64,000 nucleotides of DNA from Chryseosolibacter indicum (GTDB lineage Bacteria > Bacteroidota > Bacteroidia > Cytophagales > Cyclobacteriaceae), in the NCBI RefSeq assembly GCF_018598585.1, contig NZ_JAHESD010000018.1:1-64000 (forward strand), read 5' to 3'. Below, one piece after another: positions 26,056 to 35,066 of this stretch. The translations under genes were made by a program, and so were the position numbers. Position 1 is the first letter of the stretch, and the number at the start of each line of letters is the position of its first letter. The notes beneath the pieces were generated by a model. It was not told where the DNA came from and ran no database searches. It was given only the letters and a program-made list of their open reading frames with translations.

Positions 26056-26645
26056 GAGAAACAGTTTTCTTACCTTCAACTACTACTACACCCCACACCA
26101 TCTTCATACAGTATTACCTACTATTAGTTCTGCGGTCATCTGCAGTAATGCTTTATAAGGAATAACTCCATAAGTCACTACTCATATAACTTCCGTCAAA
26201 TGATGTTGTAAGATTATTAAGTAAGGTTATTACAGTAAAAGCTTGTAAAGTAAAGTATTATTGACACTGTCCTAATGCAACCCATATAATAATGAAGACG
26301 ATTATGGTGCCGAAACATCCGCCTCCTAGTTTTTTGGCTCCGTATCCTGCAATAAGGGCGCGAAAGAAATTGTTCATAAATTGAGTGTATTAATATGTTT
26401 TAGAGCCATGCTTAAAACTTTGTGCCAAAGCAGCAATGTCGTAGATGCCATTTTACTTGTTTAGTGTCTCTTTCTTTCCTTGACACTGTCCGTTAATTAC
26501 ACAAGTAAAGCGTATCACCTTTGCTTGTTCAGCAATCCATAGCCATTCATCCGGCAATTGGTCGAAGGAAAAGCCCTTACATCATCGGAGCTTTGAATCA
26601 GGTATAATTTTTAATACTTGCTTCGTTAAACAAAGAAGTAGTTTC
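26056..26645. other. Long intergenic gap containing one very small gene
   Basis: 590 bp. It holds the 39-codon gene at 26258-26377 (minus) and a 12-bp direct repeat, TTGACACTGTCC, at 26261-26272 and 26480-26491. The first copy is the 3' end of the small gene; the second, 219 bp away, also lies in a short minus-strand frame that ends near 26461. Nothing else was recognised. Confidence 0.5.
26258..26377 (-). CDS. 39-residue membrane protein, AGYGAKKLGGGC type
   Basis: Minus-strand ATG at 26377 to TAA at 26258. The translation starts MNNFFRALIAGYGAKKLGGG, then CFGTI and a hydrophobic helix (IVFIIIWVALG) and ends with GQCQ. The N-terminal part is Gly-rich with two Lys, followed by a single membrane helix. 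The composition, lack of stop codons and clean start argue for a real gene. I believe similar mini-proteins exist in other Bacteroidota, but this could not be checked here. Function unknown. Confidence 0.55.
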   Translation of the reverse strand: MNNFFRALIAGYGAKKLGGGCFGTIIVFIIIWVALGQCQ

Positions 26646-27908
26646 ATGTATCTTAAAGCGACAATTAATCATGTAATTGTCATATGTATTTTATCTTTCT
26701 TATCCTTTAAAAGCCATGCTCAAGAAGTCTCTATTAATACAAGAGAGCTAGAAGCATTAATTAAGGAATGGAATTATGCCAATAATGTTAGAAGTTCGAA
26801 AGCTTTTGAAAGAGTGTATGCAGAGCAATTATTGTTTTATGCAGCTAATCTTACTAAGCAACAGAGTATTGAGCTTAAGAAGGAATTCTTTCAAAAGAAT
26901 AGGGATGCAAAACAACGTATTGTATCAGGCCTTGTTTTTACTCCATATGCCAGAGGAGTAGTTAAATGCGATTTTAAAAAAGAGGTGTATCTAGACTCGC
27001 AGTGGAAGAGCTTCACATCGTATCTACTTTTTAGTAAAGAAAATGGTAGATATAGAATTGTAGGGGAGAGTGATTCCGACACCGACCGTAAACAGAGGTT
27101 TACATTACCTTTAGGAGAGCCCCTTGCCGGCGCTGTAAAGTCAGGTGCTTCTTTTAATATTGAAACGAAAAAAGAAAGTGCTTCGACTGATACAACGTTA
27201 GTGAAAATTGATACTACTTCATCAAAACCTTCTGTCAAAGAAGTAGCAGAAGAAGAAGAACCTAAACAATTACTTGATTCTGCAATTTCAAACGTTGAGG
27301 CTGTGGCTAAGCAATCTCTGGGCGATACTGTAACAATTCCTACAGCTCTCTTGTACGGCTTAATCGGATTTGCTGTTTTTATAATTATACTGGTGATCTT
27401 AATGAAGAGGAAATCAGGTGAACCAAGCGATTTTCAGTCGACAACGGGTAAGCGTATTACGAATTTATCTAAGAGAAGGAAAAAAGACCGATATCAGGAG
27501 AGTCAACATTTGTTTGAAAACTTTGTCATTACACTCTTTGATCCGCTTTATTTTCAATTAATGTATAGGAATACTGAGAATATTGAAATGGGTAATCCTG
27601 ACCTAAGGTTTGAGTATAGACAAAAGGACGTAAATTTAAAGTTGGCAGTTAAGTGTTTTTATCTTGCTTCTGCCAACAAAGACACAACTATTCATGTCAG
27701 CGATCTCAATTTATTCGTGCAGTATTGTTTAGAGAGAAATCTGGATCCATATTATATACTTGGTGTAGATGGAGATCCAGATGATCCTAAAGAATTATAC
27801 TTTATTCCTCTTAAAGCAATTAAAGCATCAGTAATAGGATATGAGCAGCTTGCACCTTATCGCAAATCGGGGATGTTTTATTATAACAGCTCGCTACAGC
27901 TTAAATAA
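26646..27908 (+). CDS. Signal-anchored protein with central membrane helix and possible degenerate nuclease-like C-terminal domain
   Basis: 420 residues. N-terminal signal (about 1-25), a periplasmic domain (about 28-150) resembling a SnoaL/NTF2-type cup (LEALIKEWNYANNVRSSKAFERVY), a Ser/Thr/Glu-rich linker (160-210), one membrane helix (about 235-253), a basic cytoplasmic stretch (KRRKKDR) and a soluble C-terminal domain (about 280-420). The C-terminal part has a pattern like PD-(D/E)xK folds: NPDLRFEY (P318-D319), then KLAVKC in which the usual acidic residue is Ala (334) before K336, then YFIPLKAIK. An active nuclease is therefore unlikely; a nucleic-acid-binding or scaffold role is possible. 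Overall function unknown. Confidence 0.65.
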   Translation: MYLKATINHVIVICILSFLSFKSHAQEVSINTRELEALIKEWNYANNVRSSKAFERVYAEQLLFYAANLTKQQSIELKKEFFQKNRDAKQRIVSGLVFTPYARGVVKCDFKKEVYLDSQWKSFTSYLLFSKENGRYRIVGESDSDTDRKQRFTLPLGEPLAGAVKSGASFNIETKKESASTDTTLVKIDTTSSKPSVKEVAEEEEPKQLLDSAISNVEAVAKQSLGDTVTIPTALLYGLIGFAVFIIILVILMKRKSGEPSDFQSTTGKRITNLSKRRKKDRYQESQHLFENFVITLFDPLYFQLMYRNTENIEMGNPDLRFEYRQKDVNLKLAVKCFYLASANKDTTIHVSDLNLFVQYCLERNLDPYYILGVDGDPDDPKELYFIPLKAIKASVIGYEQLAPYRKSGMFYYNSSLQLK

Positions 27909-27932
27909 GAACAAAGAACCATTACGTTGCAG

Positions 27933-28355
27933 TTAATTACCAAAAGCGGAAATAACAAGATCGCGCTCTCCACCATAATCTCTATGTTCGCATAAGTAGA
28001 TACCTTGCCAGGTGCCAATATTTAGTCGGCCTCTTGTAATTGGTAAAGTTACCATACTCCCTAACAACGAAGCTTTCAAGTGAGCTGGCATATCATCGGA
28101 ACCTTCTGTAGTATGTTTATAATAAGAGGCATTCTCAGGAACAATTTTATTAAAATGACTTTCAAAGTCAGCTCGCACAGTAGGGTCAGCATTCTCATTG
28201 ACCGTTAGGCTTGCTGATGTATGTTTAATAAATACTTGTAATTGGCCCACATTTATTTCCTGTAGCTCGGGAATTGCTTTTTCTATAATAGAGGTAATAA
28301 GATGAAAGCCTCGTTTGTAAGGCGGGAGGGTAATCTCTTTCTGAAAGTATTTCAT
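27933..28355 (-). CDS. YjbQ-family (UPF0047) protein
   Basis: 140 residues covering the whole family. Conserved segments are IKHTSASLTVNENADP, YKHTTEGSDDMPAHLKASLLG and LGTWQGIYLCEHRD-like (here NIGTWQGIYLCEHRDYGGERD). The fold is a trimeric beta-sandwich with a His-lined metal or phosphate site. E. coli YjbQ has weak thiamine-phosphate synthase activity, but the physiological role is unsettled. The gene is convergent with the preceding one (24-bp gap) and follows the nucleoid protein gene. Confidence 0.92.
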   Translation of the reverse strand: MKYFQKEITLPPYKRGFHLITSIIEKAIPELQEINVGQLQVFIKHTSASLTVNENADPTVRADFESHFNKIVPENASYYKHTTEGSDDMPAHLKASLLGSMVTLPITRGRLNIGTWQGIYLCEHRDYGGERDLVISAFGN

Positions 28356-28399
28356 AGTAATAAGCCAGGTGTTAGTAATTGAATAACAACTTAAATAAA

Positions 28400-29443
28400 C
28401 TATGACTCTTCATTATAGTATATTTTATAAAATTTTCTGCCATCCTCCTCGATTCCCTTTTCTATAAGGTTTTTATCTCCATGAATGTAAATGTGAAAGT
28501 TTCTATCAAGTTTGAGAACGCTTTTAAAAACACGCGATTGTCTCTTTACAGCAGACGATGAGATGTCAAATTCGCTGACAATATGTATATCATTTTCGTC
28601 CTGAAACTCATTCTTAAATTTCTTAAAAGATTGAATCACCTCCTGGTGCTCAAAGACGGAAGATGCAAACTCCTGCTCATCGAACTGTTCATTCTTTTTA
28701 AAGTAAGCTATAGATCGATTGAGATAGTCTATCTGGTCAGCCTTCGTAACTTCAAAGTCTTCATCCAAACGACTTGTTACGAAATCTTTAGCAAGGCTCA
28801 AGTAATTTTGAGTTTGATAATAATTGTCAGCAACCGGCTTTAACTTCAGAAACTGGTCCTTCCAGTATTGTGCCTCACCTGAGTTTTGGTTATCAACTAC
28901 ACATACGCGATAACCTTCCGCCTGGTCCATATTAAGGATAAGGCAACCTTTTTCAAGACGTTTTATATTGACACCGTTATCGTGTTCAACAAAATATTGT
29001 GTTTCTTCTTCGAGTATCTTTAGAAACGTGTCCTTATTCTCTGATTTAAATATTCCGATAGCATCGACAAATTCGTTTTTGAAATTGCAATCTTCGAAGT
29101 GTACAATGTAAAGTTCACCTGTTTTTATCTTTGGATGGTCAGAGTATTCATAAAGAATGTTCGCCAGGTCTTTAGACTTTTCTACAAATGAGGTTGCCGA
29201 GTCGAACATTGTCATTGCTATCGTGTAGACCTCATTTAAGTCGAGGGAAGTGACGTGATGAAAATTATAATATATTGGCTCTTTAAATGGAGACAGAAAA
29301 TAGGAGTGAAGTACTTTTGATAACTCTGGCTGCATTGAAACGTCTACAATTTCATCAGAAAGTTGCACCCCATCCTCCAATATTTTGTTTCCTACTTTAT
29401 GGATAATCAGCTTACTGATTTTTGCTTCCCCGAAGTCTAGCAT
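28400..29443 (-). CDS. NdpA/YejK-like nucleoid-associated protein
   Basis: 347 residues. The N-terminal segment (ISKLIIHKVGNKILEDGVQLSDEIVD) and the SFVEKSKDLANILYEYSDHPKIKTGELYIVHF region are typical of the 37-kDa nucleoid-associated protein family. No signal or membrane segment; mixed charge. The family binds DNA and RNA polymerase in enterobacteria, and its function in Bacteroidota is not known. It is divergent from the ECF sigma factor gene, and 44 bp before yjbQ, so those two may be co-transcribed. Confidence 0.85.
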   Translation of the reverse strand: MLDFGEAKISKLIIHKVGNKILEDGVQLSDEIVDVSMQPELSKVLHSYFLSPFKEPIYYNFHHVTSLDLNEVYTIAMTMFDSATSFVEKSKDLANILYEYSDHPKIKTGELYIVHFEDCNFKNEFVDAIGIFKSENKDTFLKILEEETQYFVEHDNGVNIKRLEKGCLILNMDQAEGYRVCVVDNQNSGEAQYWKDQFLKLKPVADNYYQTQNYLSLAKDFVTSRLDEDFEVTKADQIDYLNRSIAYFKKNEQFDEQEFASSVFEHQEVIQSFKKFKNEFQDENDIHIVSEFDISSSAVKRQSRVFKSVLKLDRNFHIYIHGDKNLIEKGIEEDGRKFYKIYYNEES

Positions 29444-29627
29444 TCTATCTTCTTAAATTGCAATTATAATACAATTGGCTGCATGATGATACTCTAAGTA
29501 GTATTCCGGTCTGATTTTGCACCGCAAACCGAATAGTAACCGCAAAATTATTTTAAAGATATTCCTAAACAAACGTTTTCGGAATCGATATTTTTATTAA
29601 ATTCGGTTATCCCAAACAAACTTCCCA

Positions 29628-30245
29628 ATGTTCGCAAATTACCCTTTAACCGAACTTAAACAGGATTCTTTACCTCTTCAGGATGAATCTGCAAAACTTG
29701 GAGATAGCGTTCTTTGGCAAAGATTTAAGCAGGGAAATGATCTTGCTTTTTCCATTTTGTATAAGAAGTACGTTCAACGTCTCTTTAATTATGGAATGCA
29801 CACCTGTTACGACAGAGAGCTTGTGCTTGATACTTTACAGGAGTTGTTTGGTAGACTTTGGTCAAAGCGGAGTGAGGTCGCTGATGTTGATGTAGTAAAT
29901 TCTTATCTCTATAAATCTTTTAGAAGGTTACTGGTTAACAAAATCATAAACAAAAGAAAACAGACATTTATCCTTATTAATAATGGGGATCAGTCTTTCG
30001 AAATTCTGTCTTCTATTGAGGATTCCATTGTGTTGCAAGAAACTACAGTAGAACAGTTTACCAAACTCAAACGTGCTATTGCAACCTTAACAAAACGCCA
30101 GCGTGAAGTAATCTTCCTTCGATTCTACAATGATTTAAGCTGCAAGGATGTGGCTTCGGTGATGGAAATGTCGGTTGAATCAGTTTATAATCTTGTAGCA
30201 AAAGCAATAGAAGCCCTGCGGATTACACTCAAGGGTAATCGATAA
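29628..30245 (+). CDS. ECF-type RNA polymerase sigma factor (FecI/RagA-linked group)
   Basis: 205 residues. Region 2 includes LFNYGMHTCYDRELVLDTLQELFGRLWSKR (about 50-85) and region 4 has the TKRQREVIFLRFYNDLSCKDVA helix followed by the HTH MSVESVYNLVAKAIEALR. No region 3, as expected for ECF sigmas. Followed by FecR, SusC with an STN domain, and SusD, so it is expected to be released when the cognate substrate binds SusC and to transcribe the SusCD operon. Start ATG at 29628. Confidence 0.93.
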   Translation: MFANYPLTELKQDSLPLQDESAKLGDSVLWQRFKQGNDLAFSILYKKYVQRLFNYGMHTCYDRELVLDTLQELFGRLWSKRSEVADVDVVNSYLYKSFRRLLVNKIINKRKQTFILINNGDQSFEILSSIEDSIVLQETTVEQFTKLKRAIATLTKRQREVIFLRFYNDLSCKDVASVMEMSVESVYNLVAKAIEALRITLKGNR

Positions 30246-30440
30246 GCGTCCCCTCTCAAATTTGTTAATGGTGTGTTCTGAAAATTTCATTTCAGCGTTA
30301 TCCCTTTTTCGTTTTCAAACCCGGAAAGGCATCTCTTTAATTAAATTCTTTTTTTTTAAAAAAAAATAATTGATTAAAAATGATGAGAACGTTTGTGTAA
30401 GGCTCTCTTATATGATAAGATCTAAACTTTAATAGATATC

Positions 30441-31445
30441 GTGAAGGATTACTCACTCTTTTCAGAAGAGGACTTTGTCAATGATGAATTCTTTCGTTCA
30501 TGGGTACTTACACCAAATGAAAGAACAATAGCATTTTGGACAAGCTGGCTGGCAGATCATCCAGAGAAGAAAGAACACGTAGAAGAAGCAAAACGAATTC
30601 TGAAACACTTACGGTTCAGTCAACACTCCCTTTCAAATGATGATATTAGTGCCTTATGGAATAATATTAAGTTATTTGAACATACTGAAAGTAAAGTTCC
30701 GACAAAGAAACGAGGCAAAAGGTTATTGCTAAAAATAGCAGCTTCTATCATAGTCTTCATCTCTTTTGGAATCACTTATTACTTTATACAATCATCCGTT
30801 TACTTAACAACCTATAATACTGCTTTTGGTGAGACTAAAATGATTCAACTTCCTGATAGTTCTACCGTCATTTTGAATTCTAATTCAGCCCTCCGTTTTT
30901 CTGATGAATGGGAATCAAAAGGTAGCCGGGAAGTGTGGCTTGATGGTGAGGCTTTTTTCTCGGTGGTTCATCTCAAGAACAATAAACCTTTTAAAGTACT
31001 TACAGGAGAAGGAGTGGCAGTGGAAGTGCTTGGCACCTCATTTAACGTCTATCATCGAGTCAAAGAAACAAAAGTAGTACTCAATTCAGGAAAGATTAAG
31101 TTGCAATTATCAGAACAGAATGCTTCTCAAAATATAGAGATGAAGCCTGGTGATTTTATTGAATACAAAAATAAAAGCTTCAGTAAAAAGAAAGTTAATC
31201 CAAAAACATATAGTGCATGGACAGAGAATAAATTGATACTAGACCACACGAGTCTGCGCGAAATGGTAAGCATGCTACGTATGAACTACGGTGTAGAAGT
31301 TACTGTAAATGATGAGCGACTACTGAATCAAACTGTCTCCGGATCTATGCCCATTACCAATGTAGAAAGTTTAATTCAACAGATAGCACAATCATTTCAA
31401 ATAAAAGTCGAAAGAAAACCAACCGGATATGTAATGTACGAATAG
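30441..31445 (+). CDS. FecR-family anti-sigma factor
   Basis: 334 residues, GTG start. Cytoplasmic N-terminus (about 1-92) for sigma binding, one membrane helix (about 94-115), then the periplasmic FecR domain (SVYLTTYNTAFGETKMIQLPDSSTVILNSNS, VWLDGEAFFSV, VLGTSFNVYHR) and a C-terminal STN-like DUF4974 part (LRMNYGVEVTVNDERLLNQTVSGS). It transmits the state of the TonB receptor to the sigma factor encoded 195 bp upstream. A 32-bp gap separates it from susC. Confidence 0.93.
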   Translation: MKDYSLFSEEDFVNDEFFRSWVLTPNERTIAFWTSWLADHPEKKEHVEEAKRILKHLRFSQHSLSNDDISALWNNIKLFEHTESKVPTKKRGKRLLLKIAASIIVFISFGITYYFIQSSVYLTTYNTAFGETKMIQLPDSSTVILNSNSALRFSDEWESKGSREVWLDGEAFFSVVHLKNNKPFKVLTGEGVAVEVLGTSFNVYHRVKETKVVLNSGKIKLQLSEQNASQNIEMKPGDFIEYKNKSFSKKKVNPKTYSAWTENKLILDHTSLREMVSMLRMNYGVEVTVNDERLLNQTVSGSMPITNVESLIQQIAQSFQIKVERKPTGYVMYE

Positions 31446-31477
31446 AAGTAACTAAACTAAACTTAACCCAAACAACT

Positions 31478-34400
31478 ATGAAAAATTGTTACTTATTAAT
31501 TAGTGTATTCCTGCTGATCTTGTACCAAGGGACAGCACAGTCGCCTGAAGTGTATGCATCAGCGCATGAAACTTGGCGAACAAAAGAAAAGCACTTTGGC
31601 TCTAATTCTCTAAAAGAGAGCCTGGAAGAGGTGGAAAAGGTTTTTCACATCTCAATTGCCTATAAAGACGAGTGGGTAGAAGGGCGAAAGGTCAACCTTG
31701 ACATAGCTTCTTATAAAACTGTGGAAGATGTTTTAAAAGCCTTGCTTCAAGATACTGATCTACATTATAAAAAGGCAGGGGATTCATTTTATGTGATTAC
31801 AAAAGCGAAGGCAATGACAAGCTTGAGTGATTTTCAAACAACATCAGCTTCTACGCTTACTTCCCCTAACATCTCGTTTACATCATTAACTGAAGCATTT
31901 GATGTGCTTCATGGATTAGAGGAAGATGGTAACTCTAATAACTACTATTCTGCAATTACTATTACTGGTACGGTGACTGATGAGTCAGGAGTAGCCTTTC
32001 CTGGCGTGAACATCATTGTCAAAGGAACCTCTGTAGGGGCTTCTACTGACACTGACGGAAAGTACACGATTGCAGTAGATAATGAGAGTGCCGTTCTTGT
32101 TTTTTCATTTGTAGGTTATGCTTCTAAAGAAGTAGTTGTTGGAAATCGTACAGTAATAGATGTTGCTTTAGAGCCAGATGTACGGTCACTGGGTGAAATT
32201 GTGGTAACTGCTTTGGGTATTGAGAAGTCGACCAAAAGCCTTGGTTATGCTACAGCAAAAGTGAATTCGGATGAACTAGCCATTAACAGAACACCTAACG
32301 TTATGAACGCTCTGCAGGGCAAGATTGCAGGCGTTAGCATCTCTGCCTTGGGTACCGGCCCTGGGGGAACTTCTAAGATTCGTATTCGCGGACAATCATC
32401 CATATCAGGACAAAATAATCCACTGATTGTTGTCAACGGTGTTCCCATTGATAATACAAATTTTGGAACAAACCCAAACAACCTCGGTTCCGATGGTTCC
32501 TTAGGTGTACGAGGAGGCGGTGGTGGTAATGGAAATACTTCTGACGGTGGTGATGGTCTTCAAAGCATTAACCCCGATGACATCGAAAGTATGACGATTC
32601 TAAAAGGTGCGGCAGCAGCTGCGTTGTACGGGTCACGTGCGAAGGATGGTGTAATTATGATTACAACCAAAACAAAAGGTGAAAGCCGAGGTATTGGAAT
32701 AACGTATAACATGAATTATACAAATGAAACTCCCTTGGATTTTACGGATTATCAGTACCAATATGGCCAGGGTGAAAATGGAGTTCGCCCAACAACGCCC
32801 AATCCAACATCTGGTCAATGGTCTTTCGGGGAGAAGTTTCAGCCCGGCATGACGCAAATACTATTTGATGGAGTTGAAGTTCCTTATGTACCTCAACGGA
32901 ACATTATAAAGAAGTTTTTCAGGCATGGTCAGAATCTTACTAATACAATTACATTATCGTCTGGCGGAGATAAAGGAGGATTTAACCTTTCACTCTCTAA
33001 TCTTGACAGCAAAGGTATAGTACCTAACAACTCTTTTACACGAAGAACTGTTAATCTTGGTTTTGAACATAAACTTTCGGAGCGGTTAAGCTTTACAGGA
33101 AACATCAACTACTCTAATGAGTATAATAAAAATGCTCCTAATGTTGGACAACAGGATAACACAATACCGGTGTCTTTATACAATCTAGCTAACTCGATGC
33201 CACTGTGGTTATTGGATGCCAAGAAGTACAACGCTCAAGGAAACGAGTACCCTTACTCACGGTTTATGAACCGTACAAATCCTTACTGGACATTGGCTGA
33301 GCAATTCCAAAACATCCGCAGAGATAGGATCTTTGGAAATATTGCTATTAAATATGATATCCTTCCATGGTTGTCTGTACAAGGTCGTATAGGCCAGGAT
33401 TACTGGTCTCGTGATCAAGACTACAATAACTTCCCTACAGGACAAGCTTCCCGAGGACCGGCTCCTTTAGGATACGTAAATGGTATTTACACCCAGGAAC
33501 AAAGAAGATTTAGAGAAATAAACGCAGACTTTCTCGTAACCGCTACCCGTAACTTTGGTGACTTCGGGGTTAATGTAAACTTTGGTGGAAATCAAATGAG
33601 AAGGCGTTCTGATCTGAATAGTGTTCAGGTTACTGACTTTATCGTTAAAGATTTGTATACAGTACAGAACGGACGAGGTAAGGACCCTCTTTATGATAGG
33701 ATTGAACGTGGTGTTAACTCTTTGTACGGATCTGCTGAAGTATCCTACAAGCAGTTCTTGTTCTTGACAGGAACATTGAGGAATGACTGGTTCTCAACCC
33801 TTTCTCCAGCTAACAGAAGTATCTTATATCCTTCCGTTACTGCAGCTTATGCATTTACAGAGTCGTTTGAAGCACCATCATGGCTATCTTTTGGTAAGCT
33901 AAGAGCGGCGTATGCCAAGGTAGGTAGTGATACCGATGTACCTCCTTATTCTAATGTGCAGTTTTTTGGACCAAATGCTAATCTTGCTCCAAGTCCAACA
34001 GGTGCGCTTCTTCCACTTGGTGCTGCACTGAGCACTACACTGTATAATCCTAATTTAAGACCAATGACTTCTGAAGAAGTTGAAGTAGGCCTTGAGTTAA
34101 AACTCTTTAATAACAGAGTAGGTGTTGACATTGCTGCTTATAATAAACTTACTACTGATCAAATTGTTCAGGCTCAAATTTCTGATGCATCTGGTTATGT
34201 AGACCAACGTATTAATAGTGGTAAAAGCAGAAACAGAGGCATTGAAGCAATGGTTAATCTTGTGCCTTTTGAAACAAACAATTTTACCTGGGAATTTACA
34301 GCCAACGGTGCATATAACATCACCAAAGTGCTAAGTCTTATTACTGATACACCAGGTGAGAGAATTACAGTAGGTACGCACATATTTAATGGTGAATTAA

Positions 34401-35056
34401 GACAAGTTGTTGGAGAAGAAATGGGTCAACTTGCAGGCTTTGGCTTTAGAAGAGATGATCAGGGAAGAAAGATTTTTGGATCAAACGGTCTTCCATTACG
34501 TACCAATGATCTTGTTTACTTTGGAAGCGCACTGCCAAAATGGGTAGGAGGCTTTACCAATAACTTTACATACAAAGGGATAAACCTTTCTGTACTCATT
34601 GACTTCAAGCTCGGCGGCAAGATGATTTCTGGTACTAACTTTAATGCGGTTCGTCATGGACTACATAAGATGACGCTTGAAGGGAGAGAAGGTGGCGTAA
34701 TAGGACAAGGTGTAACAGTAACTGGAGAACCTAATACCGTTGCTGCACCTGTTCAAACTTATTGGGAAGTAGTACGGTCTCAACAATTAATTGAACCCAT
34801 TGTGTATAACTCTGGCTACTGGAAGTTGCGCCAGATTACACTCGGTTATGACTTTACACGATTCTTACCACAGCAATTCCCTATAAAATCTGTAAGACTG
34901 AGTTTTGTAGCAAACAATGTGTTGATGTTGAAGAAGTGGGTTCCTAATATCGACCCGGAAAGTTTTGGGTATAGCTCCGACAATCTTGTTGGTATGGAGT
35001 CAACGGGACTTCCTACAACAAGAAGCATGGGATTCAATTTGAACGTTAAATTATAA
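31478..35056 (+). CDS. SusC/RagA TonB-dependent receptor with STN signalling domain
   Basis: 1192 residues. Signal peptide ends near GTAQ (about 21). STN domain about 44-107 (LEEVEKVFHISIAYKDEW), then a linker. Carboxypeptidase-regulatory-like domain about 162-235 (GTVTDESGVAFPGVNIIVKG), SusC signature and plug about 238-400 (LQGKIAGVSISALG, IRIRGQSSI, ILKGAAAAALYGSRAKDGVIMITTK), then a 22-strand barrel ending in FNLNVKL. The STN domain marks it as a signal-transducing receptor that talks to FecR. Together with SusD it imports an oligomer or other ligand; no substrate can be deduced from the receptor alone. Confidence 0.95.
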   Translation: MKNCYLLISVFLLILYQGTAQSPEVYASAHETWRTKEKHFGSNSLKESLEEVEKVFHISIAYKDEWVEGRKVNLDIASYKTVEDVLKALLQDTDLHYKKAGDSFYVITKAKAMTSLSDFQTTSASTLTSPNISFTSLTEAFDVLHGLEEDGNSNNYYSAITITGTVTDESGVAFPGVNIIVKGTSVGASTDTDGKYTIAVDNESAVLVFSFVGYASKEVVVGNRTVIDVALEPDVRSLGEIVVTALGIEKSTKSLGYATAKVNSDELAINRTPNVMNALQGKIAGVSISALGTGPGGTSKIRIRGQSSISGQNNPLIVVNGVPIDNTNFGTNPNNLGSDGSLGVRGGGGGNGNTSDGGDGLQSINPDDIESMTILKGAAAAALYGSRAKDGVIMITTKTKGESRGIGITYNMNYTNETPLDFTDYQYQYGQGENGVRPTTPNPTSGQWSFGEKFQPGMTQILFDGVEVPYVPQRNIIKKFFRHGQNLTNTITLSSGGDKGGFNLSLSNLDSKGIVPNNSFTRRTVNLGFEHKLSERLSFTGNINYSNEYNKNAPNVGQQDNTIPVSLYNLANSMPLWLLDAKKYNAQGNEYPYSRFMNRTNPYWTLAEQFQNIRRDRIFGNIAIKYDILPWLSVQGRIGQDYWSRDQDYNNFPTGQASRGPAPLGYVNGIYTQEQRRFREINADFLVTATRNFGDFGVNVNFGGNQMRRRSDLNSVQVTDFIVKDLYTVQNGRGKDPLYDRIERGVNSLYGSAEVSYKQFLFLTGTLRNDWFSTLSPANRSILYPSVTAAYAFTESFEAPSWLSFGKLRAAYAKVGSDTDVPPYSNVQFFGPNANLAPSPTGALLPLGAALSTTLYNPNLRPMTSEEVEVGLELKLFNNRVGVDIAAYNKLTTDQIVQAQISDASGYVDQRINSGKSRNRGIEAMVNLVPFETNNFTWEFTANGAYNITKVLSLITDTPGERITVGTHIFNGELRQVVGEEMGQLAGFGFRRDDQGRKIFGSNGLPLRTNDLVYFGSALPKWVGGFTNNFTYKGINLSVLIDFKLGGKMISGTNFNAVRHGLHKMTLEGREGGVIGQGVTVTGEPNTVAAPVQTYWEVVRSQQLIEPIVYNSGYWKLRQITLGYDFTRFLPQQFPIKSVRLSFVANNVLMLKKWVPNIDPESFGYSSDNLVGMESTGLPTTRSMGFNLNVKL

Positions 35057-35066
35057 TTTGAGCAAC

